Shown: one piece after another, positions 1-5,568 of the stretch
Layout: each line of letters opens with the position of its first letter
How positions within the stretch are numbered: the first letter of the stretch is position 1
From: an uncultured Oscillospiraceae bacterium
GTDB taxonomy: Bacteria; Bacillota; Clostridia; Oscillospirales; Oscillospiraceae
DNA length: 6,039 nucleotides
Direction: 5' to 3'
Assembly (NCBI GenBank): GCA_910585155.1
Contig: CAJUEC010000063.1
Location: 1-6,039, forward strand
Position numbers and translations under genes: made by a program
Notes under the pieces: model-generated
Seen by the model: the letters and a program-made list of their open reading frames with translations, nothing else
What the model was told of the DNA's origin: nothing
Databases searched by the model: none

Positions 1-497
1 ATCACCCGCAGGGCCTCGGCGGTCTTGGCGGCGATGACAATGCCCCCGGTGTTGCGGTCGATGCGGTTGCACAGGGCGGGGGCGAAGGAGCTCTCCCGGT
101 AGGGGGACCACTCCTTTTTCTGGTAGAGGTACGCCTGGATGTGGGTGATGAGGGTGTTCACCCGCTCCTTCTCGTCGGGGTGGACCACCATGCCGGGGCG
201 CTTGTTGAGGAGCAGAAGGTGTTCGTCCTCGTACAGAATGTCCAGCTGGGGCTTGAACACGGACAAAAAGGCGTTTTCCGGGGTGGGCCGGTCAAAGAAC
301 TCGTCGTTGATGTACAGCTGGAGCAGGTCCCCCTTCAGGAGCCGCGCGTCCCCCTTGGAGCCCTTGCCGTTCACCTTCACCCGCTTGAGCCGGATGTACT
401 TTTGGGCCAGCGGGGCGGGGAGGAGGGGCAGGGTTTTGGCCAGCCAGCGGTCCAGCCGCTGGCCCGCGTCGTTGGGGCCGATGGTGAATTCCTTCAA
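1..497 (-). CDS. RluA-family RNA pseudouridine synthase, N-terminal part (cut by window edge)
   Basis: This gene isomerises uridine to pseudouridine in structured RNA, probably rRNA; the exact target site cannot be read from sequence. The 165 visible residues begin with an S4-like RNA-binding segment (about residues 10-65, with IRLKRVKVNG near 36-45). The synthase domain follows, with LYEDEHLLLLNKRPGMVVHP at 88-107. The catalytic motif is NRIDRNTGG at 144-152, which makes Asp147 the likely catalytic residue. Most relatives have HRLDxxTSG; the NRIDRNTGG form is, from memory, typical of a clostridial subgroup. The rest of the protein lies beyond position 1. I chose the TTG at 497 because GGAGGAGG (506-513) sits 8 nt upstream and the protein then starts MKEFTIGP, a usual family start. 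An in-frame ATG at 536 has no ribosome site and overlaps a predicted -10 box. Family call sure; rluD, rluC or another subtype unresolved. Confidence 0.93.
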   Translation of the reverse strand, partial: MKEFTIGPNDAGQRLDRWLAKTLPLLPAPLAQKYIRLKRVKVNGKGSKGDARLLKGDLLQLYINDEFFDRPTPENAFLSVFKPQLDILYEDEHLLLLNKRPGMVVHPDEKERVNTLITHIQAYLYQKKEWSPYRESSFAPALCNRIDRNTGGIVIAAKTAEALRV

Positions 498-505
498 AGT
501 ACGCG

Positions 506-513
506 CCTCCTCC
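506..513 (-). promoter_or_regulatory. Ribosome binding site that selects a TTG start
   Basis: On the minus strand the sequence reads GGAGGAGG, then 8 nt, then TTG at 497-495. This is the best Shine-Dalgarno match in the gap. The only upstream in-frame ATG (536-534) is preceded by a C-rich and T-rich stretch with no purine tract, so this site decides the start of the pseudouridine synthase. Confidence 0.75.
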
Positions 514-534
514 GGGCAGTTCAGATTCCCGGAC

Positions 535-563
535 ATTGTAGCAGAAAACGGGGGAAAAAGCAA
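535..563 (-). promoter_or_regulatory. Predicted sigma-A promoter for the pseudouridine synthase gene
   Basis: On the minus strand, TTGCTT (558-563) lies exactly 17 nt upstream of TACAAT (535-540). The -10 matches five of six consensus bases and the -35 matches three of six. The expected transcript start is near 528, about 30 nt before the TTG start, which leaves the GGAGGAGG ribosome site in the leader. The -35 shares bases with the tail of the terminator just upstream. This is a sequence match only. Confidence 0.5.
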
Positions 564-591
564 GGGAGCGCGGCAGGCGCCGCGCCCCCTT
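555..591 (-). terminator. Intrinsic terminator downstream of tepA, possibly bidirectional
   Basis: The inverted repeat GCGCGGC (568-574) and GCCGCGC (579-585) encloses a 4-nt loop. It is extended past one A/C mismatch by GGG/CCC and two A-T pairs (arm ends 562 and 591). On the minus strand the stem is followed by GC and then five T (559-555). On the plus strand the stem runs straight into TTTTT (590-594), which would be the better tail, but no plus-strand gene is visible. It most likely ends transcripts from tepA and from the promoter at 645-673. Confidence 0.7.
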
Positions 592-644
592 TTTCGTCAT
601 GCATCGCTTCACGCATACCACCTCGTTTGAGAAAGGATGGCCCA

Positions 645-673
645 ATGATAGCACAGATCCCGGCGATGTTCAA
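645..673 (-). promoter_or_regulatory. Predicted extended -10 promoter in the gap after tepA
   Basis: On the minus strand, TTGAAC (668-673) is separated by exactly 17 nt from TATCAT (645-650). TGC precedes the -10, giving an extended -10 (TGnTATCAT). The -35 matches four of six bases and the -10 five of six. The -35 overlaps the TGA stop of the tepA-like gene. A transcript would start near 638 and meet the hairpin at 562-591 after roughly 50 nt. It would therefore make either a short RNA of about 80 nt or an attenuated leader for the pseudouridine synthase gene. Confidence 0.45.
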
Positions 674-1392
674 GGGTCCGCCCGCTCCCGGCGCTCCTGC
701 TCCTCCCGCATTCTCCTGTGCAGGCACTCCAGCGCGTCGGACAGCCCCCCCAGGTGGTCGATGAGCCCCAGCTCCACCGCCTCTCTGCCGTAGATGACGC
801 TGCCCACGTCGGCGGCCATCTCGCCGGTGTTCAGCATCAGGTGCTCGAAGTCCTTCCGGCTGATCCGGCTGTTCCGGGTGACAAAGTCGCAGATCCGGTC
901 CTGAATGCGCTCGAAGTAGTGGAAGGTCTGGCTCACCCCGATGACCAGGCCGTTGAGCCGCACCGGGTGGATGGTCATGGCCCCGGAGGGGACGATGAAG
1001 GACTCCTTGGCCGCCACCGCCAGGGGCACGCCGATGGAGTGCCCGCCCCCCAGCACCAGGGATACCGTGGGCTTGCGCATCCCGGAGATCATCTCCGCGA
1101 TGGCAAGGCCCGCCTCAATGTCGCCCCCCATGGTGTTGAGCAGGATGAGCAGGCCGTCCGCCTCGTCGCTCTCCTCCAGGTTGGCCAGAAAGGGCAGGAT
1201 GTGCTCATATTTGGTGGTCTTGGCCCCGGAGCGCTCCTCCTGGTGGCCCTCGATGGTGCCCACGATGGTGAGCGTGTGGATGACGCCGTCCTTTGTCTTG
1301 ACGGTGCTGGCCCCCAGGTCCACGATGTCCTGCCGGAGCTGGTCCTGCTCCTCGCTGTCGTTTTCTTCTGCCGGTCTGGTCTCCTCGGTCAT
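670..1392 (-). CDS. tepA: TepA-type ClpP-family serine protease
   Basis: A 240-residue protein of the Clp protease/crotonase fold, closest to TepA (translocation-enhancing protein; YmfB in Bacillus). After a charged, low-complexity N-terminus (about residues 1-22), the fold runs from about 40 to 225. LLILLNTMGGDIEAGLAIAE (81-100) is the ClpP-like oxyanion and strand region, GGGHSIG (115-121) puts the nucleophile at Ser119, and MTIHP (139-143) gives His142. Asp195, in the segment GEMAADVG, is a plausible third triad member, but I could not align it securely. No signal peptide or membrane segment is visible, so it should be cytosolic. The true substrate is unclear; TepA was linked to protein export or spore functions in Bacillus. 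The start is supported by AAAAGGGGG 7 nt upstream of ATG. That ribosome site is the 3' arm of a hairpin (see 1393-1433). The C-terminus ends in a charged tail. Confidence 0.9.
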   Translation of the reverse strand: MTEETRPAEENDSEEQDQLRQDIVDLGASTVKTKDGVIHTLTIVGTIEGHQEERSGAKTTKYEHILPFLANLEESDEADGLLILLNTMGGDIEAGLAIAEMISGMRKPTVSLVLGGGHSIGVPLAVAAKESFIVPSGAMTIHPVRLNGLVIGVSQTFHYFERIQDRICDFVTRNSRISRKDFEHLMLNTGEMAADVGSVIYGREAVELGLIDHLGGLSDALECLHRRMREEQERRERADP

Positions 1393-1433
1393 AAAACAAC
1401 CCCCTTTTGCGGTAGCTTTTCCGCAAAAGGGGG
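1393..1433 (-). terminator. 13-bp perfect hairpin with U-rich tail carrying the tepA ribosome site
   Basis: The arms CCCCCTTTTGCGG (1400-1412) and CCGCAAAAGGGGG (1421-1433) pair perfectly around an 8-nt loop. On the minus strand the stem is followed by TTGTTTT (1399-1393) and then directly by the tepA ATG at 1392. It begins 10 nt after the TAG of the acetyltransferase gene. It looks like the terminator of the upstream operon, yet its 3' arm contains AAAAGGGGG, the only Shine-Dalgarno candidate for tepA. It could therefore act as terminator, attenuator or translation gate. The plus-strand reading (tail CTTTTAT) is also terminator-like, but has no gene. Confidence 0.75.
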
Positions 1434-1443
1434 CTTTTATCCG

Positions 1444-1890
1444 CTACAGCAGGTCCAGCACCATGATGATCTCGTCGCTGTCCGCCTCGTCCACCTCGCC
1501 GGTGTGGCGGAAGCCCAGCTTTTCATACAGCAGCCGGGCGGGCTCGTCGCCCTCCACATAGCACAGGCTGACCTGGGAATAGCGGCCGTCCGCCCGCATC
1601 TCGTCCAGGGCCAGCCGGGCGGCGGCCTCGCCGAAGCCCCGGCGCTGGTACCGCTGGTCGATGAGCAGATGGCTGAACACATACTGCCCGTCCTCGGGCC
1701 AGTCGTAGTAGAGCAGCAGGCCCACCGAGGTATCGCCGTCCAAAATCAGCCTTGCCTGGGCCCTGCGCTCCCGGTAGGCGTAGGCCCGGGCCAGGATGCC
1801 GGTGGAGCTGCCCACAAACCGCTGCTGATCCTCCCGGACGGCCAGCTTATGCCGCCAGTTGTCCGGGCCGATGGGTGCCAGGCGGACCAT
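1444..1890 (-). CDS. GNAT-family N-acetyltransferase, possibly polyamine (BltD/PaiA-like)
   Basis: A 148-residue single-domain GNAT protein that would transfer an acetyl group from acetyl-CoA to an amine. Motif A spans about residues 73-95: HLLIDQRYQRRGFG carries the Q/RxxGxG pyrophosphate-binding loop (QRRGFG, 82-87). Motif B contains ARLLYEKLGF (118-127), where Tyr122 is the usual general-acid position. The N-terminal half (LARAYAYRERR, LLLYYDWPEDG) resembles spermine/spermidine acetyltransferases of the BltD type, but substrate assignment in GNATs is unreliable and I hold this loosely. The ATG lies 3 nt after the TGA of the aminopeptidase gene and has only a weak upstream GGG, so translation probably depends on coupling to that gene. 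The gene is followed after 10 nt by a strong hairpin, so it is probably the last gene of the operon. Confidence 0.88.
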   Translation of the reverse strand: MVRLAPIGPDNWRHKLAVREDQQRFVGSSTGILARAYAYRERRAQARLILDGDTSVGLLLYYDWPEDGQYVFSHLLIDQRYQRRGFGEAAARLALDEMRADGRYSQVSLCYVEGDEPARLLYEKLGFRHTGEVDEADSDEIIMVLDLL

Positions 1891-1893
1891 GGC

Positions 1894-3297
1894 TCAGCCC
1901 TGATAGACCGCCTTGCAGGCGGCGTAGGTCATATAGCAGTCCAGCTTGGACACGGTCTCAAAGGGGGCGTGCATGGACAGCACGGGCACGCCGGCGTCCA
2001 GGGTGTCGATGTTGCGGTTGGCCATGTAGCAGGCCACGGTGCCGCCGCCGCCCTGGTCGGTCTTGCCCAGCTCGGCCATCTGCCACAGCACGCCTTTGTC
2101 GTCCAGCAGGCGGCGGACATAGGCCACCAGCTCGGCCCCGGCGTCGGAGGCGCCCCCCTTGCCCCGGGAGCCGGTGTACTTGCACAGCCCCACGCCGTAG
2201 TTCACCCGGGCGGAGTTGTTTTTCTCGTACACGTCGGCGAAGTTGGGGTCGAAGGCCGCGGTCACGTCGGTGGACAGGCAGAAGGACTTCTCCAGGCACA
2301 CCCGCAGGGGCACCTTCTGGCTGGCGCACAGGTCGCCCACAAAGGTGTCAAAGAAGGCGGACTGCATCCCGCTGACGCCCTCGGAGCCGATCTCCTCCTT
2401 GTCGGCCAGCACGCACACCGCGGTGCGCACGGGCACCCCCTCCAGGTCCAGCAGGGCGCGCAGGCCGGCGTAGGCGCACACCCGGTCGTCATGGCCGTAG
2501 GCCCCGATGAGGGTGCGGTCAAAGCCGATGTCCACCGCGTTGAAGGCGGGGACGGCCTCGATCTCGGCGGAGATGAAGTCCGCCTCCCGGATGCCGTAGT
2601 GGTCGTAGAGCATCTTCATCACCGCCAGCTTCACCCGGTCCTTGCCGTCGTCGTCCTTCAGGGGGCGGCTGCCCACCAGGATGTTCAGGCTCTCGGCGGG
2701 GATGGCCTCGCCCAGGGGCTTCTTGGCCTGGTCGGCCCCCAGGTGGGGCAGCAGGTCGTCAATGGTGAACAGGGGGTCGCCGGGGTGGGAGCCTACCGCC
2801 ACGTTGACAATGGACCCGTCCTTCATGCACACCACGCCCCGCAGCTCCAGGGGGATGGTCACCCACTGGTACTTGCGGATGCCGCCGTAGTAGTGGGTCT
2901 TGAAGAAGGCCAGCTCGCTGTCCTCGTACAGGGGGGTGGGCTTCAGGTCCAGCCGGGGGCTGTCGATGTGGGAGGCGGTGATGGACACGCCCAGGTCCAG
3001 GGGGGCGGAGCCGATGACCGCCAGGCTGATGGCCCGGCCCCGGTTCACCCGGTACACCTTGGCGCCGGGCTGGAGCTCCATGCCCCGCTCCAGGGGGACG
3101 AAGCCCAGGTCCTGGATCAGCTCCAGGGTGTAGTCCACGCAGGTGCGCTCCGTCTTGCCCCGGTCCAGGAAGGTCTTATACCCCTCGCAGTAGTCCTGAA
3201 TGGCCTTTTCCGTGGCCTCGTCCACCACGTCCCAGCCGTTCTTTTTCTGGTTCAGCAGCGCCTCCCGCAGCTGCTGGCCCGGTGTTTTCTCTTCCAT
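1894..3297 (-). CDS. apeA: M18-family zinc aminopeptidase (type 1)
   Basis: A 467-residue metallo-aminopeptidase that removes N-terminal residues, often acidic ones, from cytosolic peptides as a large oligomer. The M18 metal ligands are visible in order: His110 in ASHIDSPR, Asp270 in YGHDDR, the catalytic Glu pair 301-302 in DKEEIGSEG, Asp344 in LSTDVTA, and His443 in MHAPFE. The glycine-rich GKTDQGGGGT (411-420) is also typical. The length fits the roughly 460-residue type 1 (ApeA) group rather than the shorter ApeB group. No signal peptide is seen. The start is well supported: AAGGAGG (3308-3314) lies 10 nt before the ATG and overlaps the last codons of coaE, so the two genes are closely linked. 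The acetyltransferase gene follows 3 nt after the stop. A role in recycling peptides from protein turnover is inferred from the family. Confidence 0.96.
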   Translation of the reverse strand: MEEKTPGQQLREALLNQKKNGWDVVDEATEKAIQDYCEGYKTFLDRGKTERTCVDYTLELIQDLGFVPLERGMELQPGAKVYRVNRGRAISLAVIGSAPLDLGVSITASHIDSPRLDLKPTPLYEDSELAFFKTHYYGGIRKYQWVTIPLELRGVVCMKDGSIVNVAVGSHPGDPLFTIDDLLPHLGADQAKKPLGEAIPAESLNILVGSRPLKDDDGKDRVKLAVMKMLYDHYGIREADFISAEIEAVPAFNAVDIGFDRTLIGAYGHDDRVCAYAGLRALLDLEGVPVRTAVCVLADKEEIGSEGVSGMQSAFFDTFVGDLCASQKVPLRVCLEKSFCLSTDVTAAFDPNFADVYEKNNSARVNYGVGLCKYTGSRGKGGASDAGAELVAYVRRLLDDKGVLWQMAELGKTDQGGGGTVACYMANRNIDTLDAGVPVLSMHAPFETVSKLDCYMTYAACKAVYQG

Positions 3298-3299
3298 GT

Positions 3300-3905
3300 T
3301 TATGTGTCCTCCTTCATCAGAATTGACTCAAATAGCTGCCGCGCCCCGGCCTCCAGCGCCCCCTTCTCCCCGTCGTTGCGCAGGGTGAAGGCGCACCGCT
3401 CCTCAAACCAGGAGGCGGGCTTCTGGGCGCGGACCCGGGCCCGGGCGTACGCCTCGCCGATGCCCTCCCGGGCCATGATCCGCCGCACCCGGGTTTCCTC
3501 GGAGGCGGTGACGGCGACGGTCACATCGCACAGCGCCCCCGCGCCGCTCTCCATCAGGGCGATGGCGTCCAGGGCGATGGCGGGGCGGCCTTCGGCCTCC
3601 GCCTGGGCGATGAGCCGCTCCAGCTCGGCGAGCACGTGCCGGTGGGTGATGGCGTTCAGGTCGGCCAGCGCCCCGGCGTCCTCAAATACAATAGCACCAA
3701 GCGCCTTCCGGCGCAAGTCCCCATTTTCATCAAAAACTGCCCCGCCGAACCGGGCCCGCAGCTCCGCCCGCAGGGGGGCGCTGGTCCGCAGCAGCTCGTG
3801 GTACACCGCGTCGCAGTCCGCCACCGCCCCGCCCATATCCCGCAGAACGTTGAGTACGGTGGTCTTGCCCGCGCCGGTGGGGCCGGTGATGCCGATGACA
3901 ATCAT
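3300..3905 (-). CDS. coaE: Dephospho-CoA kinase
   Basis: A 201-residue cytosolic kinase that phosphorylates the 3'-hydroxyl of dephospho-CoA with ATP, the last step of coenzyme A synthesis. The P-loop GPTGAGKT is at residues 8-15, right after the first strand. The substrate-site motif appears as ADCDAVYHELL (29-39) with Asp30 and Asp32, where other members have DAD. The segment LNAITHRHV (83-91) stands where many members have an HP pair, and LDAIALMESG (112-121) replaces the usual PLLFE segment; both variants are, from memory, common in clostridial CoaE. The lid region is rich in arginine (EETRVRRIM, 136-144). Length fits the family. The ATG overlaps the stop of the DUF4180 gene as ATGA (3902-3905), which points to translational coupling. 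The nearest purine tract is GGAG, 11 nt upstream. Confidence 0.96.
   Translation of the reverse strand: MIVIGITGPTGAGKTTVLNVLRDMGGAVADCDAVYHELLRTSAPLRAELRARFGGAVFDENGDLRRKALGAIVFEDAGALADLNAITHRHVLAELERLIAQAEAEGRPAIALDAIALMESGAGALCDVTVAVTASEETRVRRIMAREGIGEAYARARVRAQKPASWFEERCAFTLRNDGEKGALEAGARQLFESILMKEDT
3308..3314 (-). promoter_or_regulatory. Ribosome binding site of the M18 aminopeptidase inside the coaE end
   Basis: On the minus strand AAGGAGG lies 10 nt before the ATG at 3297. It is embedded in the last codons of coaE (encoding Met-Lys-Glu-Asp). It is the strongest ribosome site within the operon and suggests the aminopeptidase is made at a higher rate than its neighbours. Confidence 0.7.
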
Positions 3906-4261
3906 GCCCCCGCCTGCTCCAGCCAGGCCAGGGCCGATTCCTCGTCGGGCTGGAAGCAGATCTGGCGGCCCTCATTGCTCTCCCGGATGAAGTCCCGGAG
4001 GGGCTTGCTGTCGCAGCGGTCAAAGTCGCCCACGATGGCCAGCTTCATCTGGTAGTTCACAAATTTTTGCAGCACCTCCCCCGCCAGCCCGGTGGACAGG
4101 CGGAAAAAGGACTCGTCCAGCTGCTCCTTGAACAGCACCAGAGCGGAGCAGCCCGTCTCATAGCGGGCGGTGGCCAGCAGGTCCATGGCGGAGGGGCCAT
4201 CGGTGATGAGCACCCCCGGCTCCCGCACAATTGCGGTTTGTTTTTTCGTCTCTATGTTCAT
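3902..4261 (-). CDS. DUF4180 domain protein
   Basis: A 119-residue protein that I recognise as DUF4180, a family of unknown function. The family-like segments are VLITDGPSAMDLLATARYET (17-36), a central LAGEVLQKFVNYQMKLAIVGDF (59-80) and SKPLRDFIRESNEG (85-98). The whole protein is this one domain. It looks soluble, with no signal peptide or membrane helix. The LAIVGDF strand followed by a helix gives the impression of a small alpha/beta fold, but no catalytic motif stands out and I assign no function. It starts 17 nt after the fused HAD-YrdC gene, with GAGGAA (4273-4278) 11 nt before its ATG, and its stop overlaps the coaE start by 4 nt. Placement inside a core-metabolism operon is unusual for what is often a stand-alone gene. 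Identification of the family is firm; the role is unknown. Confidence 0.92.
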   Translation of the reverse strand: MNIETKKQTAIVREPGVLITDGPSAMDLLATARYETGCSALVLFKEQLDESFFRLSTGLAGEVLQKFVNYQMKLAIVGDFDRCDSKPLRDFIRESNEGRQICFQPDEESALAWLEQAGA

Positions 4262-4278
4262 TTTGATTCAATTTCCTC

Positions 4279-5553
4279 TCAAATATGCTCCAATTTTCCG
4301 CGGCCCAGCACGGCCTCCAGCTTCTCCCGGCTCAGCCCGCCCTGCCGCAGGACGCGGTAGGGGATCACGGTGAGGTCTAAAAGGGTGGACTCCACCCCCA
4401 CCGCGCAGGGCCCCCCGTCCAGCACCGCGTCAATCCTCCCCGCCAGCTGGGCCAGCACGTCCCCGGCGCTCCTGGGGCTGGGCTCTCCCGACCGGTTGGC
4501 GGAGGGGCAGGCCAGGGGCTTTCCCAGCGCCTGGATCACCGCCAGGGTGTCCGGGTGGTGGGGGCAGCGCACCCCCTGGGTGTCCCCCCCGGCGGTGACA
4601 ATGGGGGGCAGGGTCCCGTTCCCCCGCAGAATCATGGTCAGCGGCCCCGGCCAGAAGGCGGAGGCCAGCTGATAGGCGTCCTCCGGGACGTCCCGGCAGA
4701 CGCGCTCCACCATGTCCATGCCGTCCACCAGCACGGCCAGGGGCTTGGCCTCGGGCCGGCCCTTGGCCTCGTAGACCGCCTGGACGGCGCTCTCCTGGGA
4801 GGCGTCGGCGGCCAGGCCGTACACCGTCTCGGTGGGCAGGGCGGCCAGCCGGCCCATGCGCAGCAGCTCCGCGGCCAGGGCGGCCTGCCCGGCGGGGAGC
4901 AGGGCGGTGCCGGTGGCGATGGCGGCCAGCTGGTCGGGGCTGTGGATGATCCAGTCCGCCCCGGCGTCCTTCAGCTCCTCCCGGTCCCGGAAGCCCCACA
5001 GCACCCCCGCCACCGTGAGCCCGCCGTTCTTGCCCGTCAGCACGTCCACGCCGCTGTCCCCCACAAAGAGGGTGGTCTCAGGCCGGGCCCCGATGTGGGC
5101 CATCAGGGCGCGGAGCAGGGCGGGGTCTGGCTTCAGCGGCGCGTCGGGCAGGGCGCCCTGGACGTAGTCGAACACCCCGGGGAAGTAGTGCTCCACCACC
5201 GGCCCGGCCAGGGCGTGGGCCTTGTTGGACAGCACCGCCAGCCGGATCCCAGCCCCCTTCAGCGCGTCCAGCAGGGCGGCCACGCCGGGGTAGGGGGCGG
5301 TTTTGTCCTCCTTGTGGGCGGCGTAGTAGGCGGAGAACTCCTCCAGCGCCCCGGAAAGCTCGTCCTCACTGAGCCCCTCGGGGGTGAACCGGGACACCAG
5401 GTTGGGGATGCCGTTGCCCACCATCCGCTTGAACTGGTCCACGGTGTGGACGGGCCAGCCATGGGCGGCGCACACGTGGTTGCCCGCGTCCGCCAGGTCG
5501 TCGATGGTGTTCAACAAAGTGCCGTCCAGGTCAAAGATGATATGAGAAAACAT
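4279..5553 (-). CDS. Gph-like HAD phosphatase fused to TsaC/YrdC threonylcarbamoyl-AMP synthase
   Basis: A 424-residue two-domain protein. Residues 1-212 are a phosphoglycolate phosphatase-like HAD enzyme: motif I DLDGT (Asp8, Asp10), a helical cap at about 18-85, motif II Ser109 in VLSNK, motif III Lys141 in LKPDP, motif IV GDSGVD (166-171), and the family-typical GVLWGFRDREEL. Residues 222-424 are a YrdC domain, which makes threonylcarbamoyl-AMP from threonine, bicarbonate and ATP for tRNA t6A: PTETVYGL (240-247), KGRP (264-267), WPGPLTMIL (301-309), CPSANRSG (349-356) and GVEST (386-390). The C-terminal SUA5 domain is absent, so this half is TsaC-like. No in-frame ATG, GTG or TTG lies at the junction, so it is one polypeptide. 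YrdC/Sua5 genes often follow prfA in Firmicutes, as here; the HAD part is the addition. Upstream, GGAAAAGAG before the ATG is a modest ribosome site. Confidence 0.93.
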   Translation of the reverse strand: MFSHIIFDLDGTLLNTIDDLADAGNHVCAAHGWPVHTVDQFKRMVGNGIPNLVSRFTPEGLSEDELSGALEEFSAYYAAHKEDKTAPYPGVAALLDALKGAGIRLAVLSNKAHALAGPVVEHYFPGVFDYVQGALPDAPLKPDPALLRALMAHIGARPETTLFVGDSGVDVLTGKNGGLTVAGVLWGFRDREELKDAGADWIIHSPDQLAAIATGTALLPAGQAALAAELLRMGRLAALPTETVYGLAADASQESAVQAVYEAKGRPEAKPLAVLVDGMDMVERVCRDVPEDAYQLASAFWPGPLTMILRGNGTLPPIVTAGGDTQGVRCPHHPDTLAVIQALGKPLACPSANRSGEPSPRSAGDVLAQLAGRIDAVLDGGPCAVGVESTLLDLTVIPYRVLRQGGLSREKLEAVLGRGKLEHI

Positions 5554-5568
5554 TTAAATACTCTTTTC

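Noticed and set aside
521..619. Possible small protein of 31 residues on the minus strand (ATG at 611-609 region)
   Set aside because: A GAGGTGGT lies directly before the ATG, so the spacing is too short. The frame passes through the terminator hairpin and ends at the next promoter. It is noted only as a weak leader-peptide idea.
141..764. Plus-strand open frames around 139-764
   Set aside because: They cover the antisense of the pseudouridine synthase and run through the terminator and promoters of the gap; the products are low-complexity and unrecognisable.
718..3990. Open frame of 1090 codons on the plus strand, opposite four genes
   Set aside because: It runs antisense to tepA, the acetyltransferase, the aminopeptidase and coaE, including their gaps. 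Its protein is dominated by Gly, Val, Ala, His and Gln with no domain I recognise. In GC-rich genes, strong G/C preference at the third codon position removes stops from an antisense frame, which explains it.
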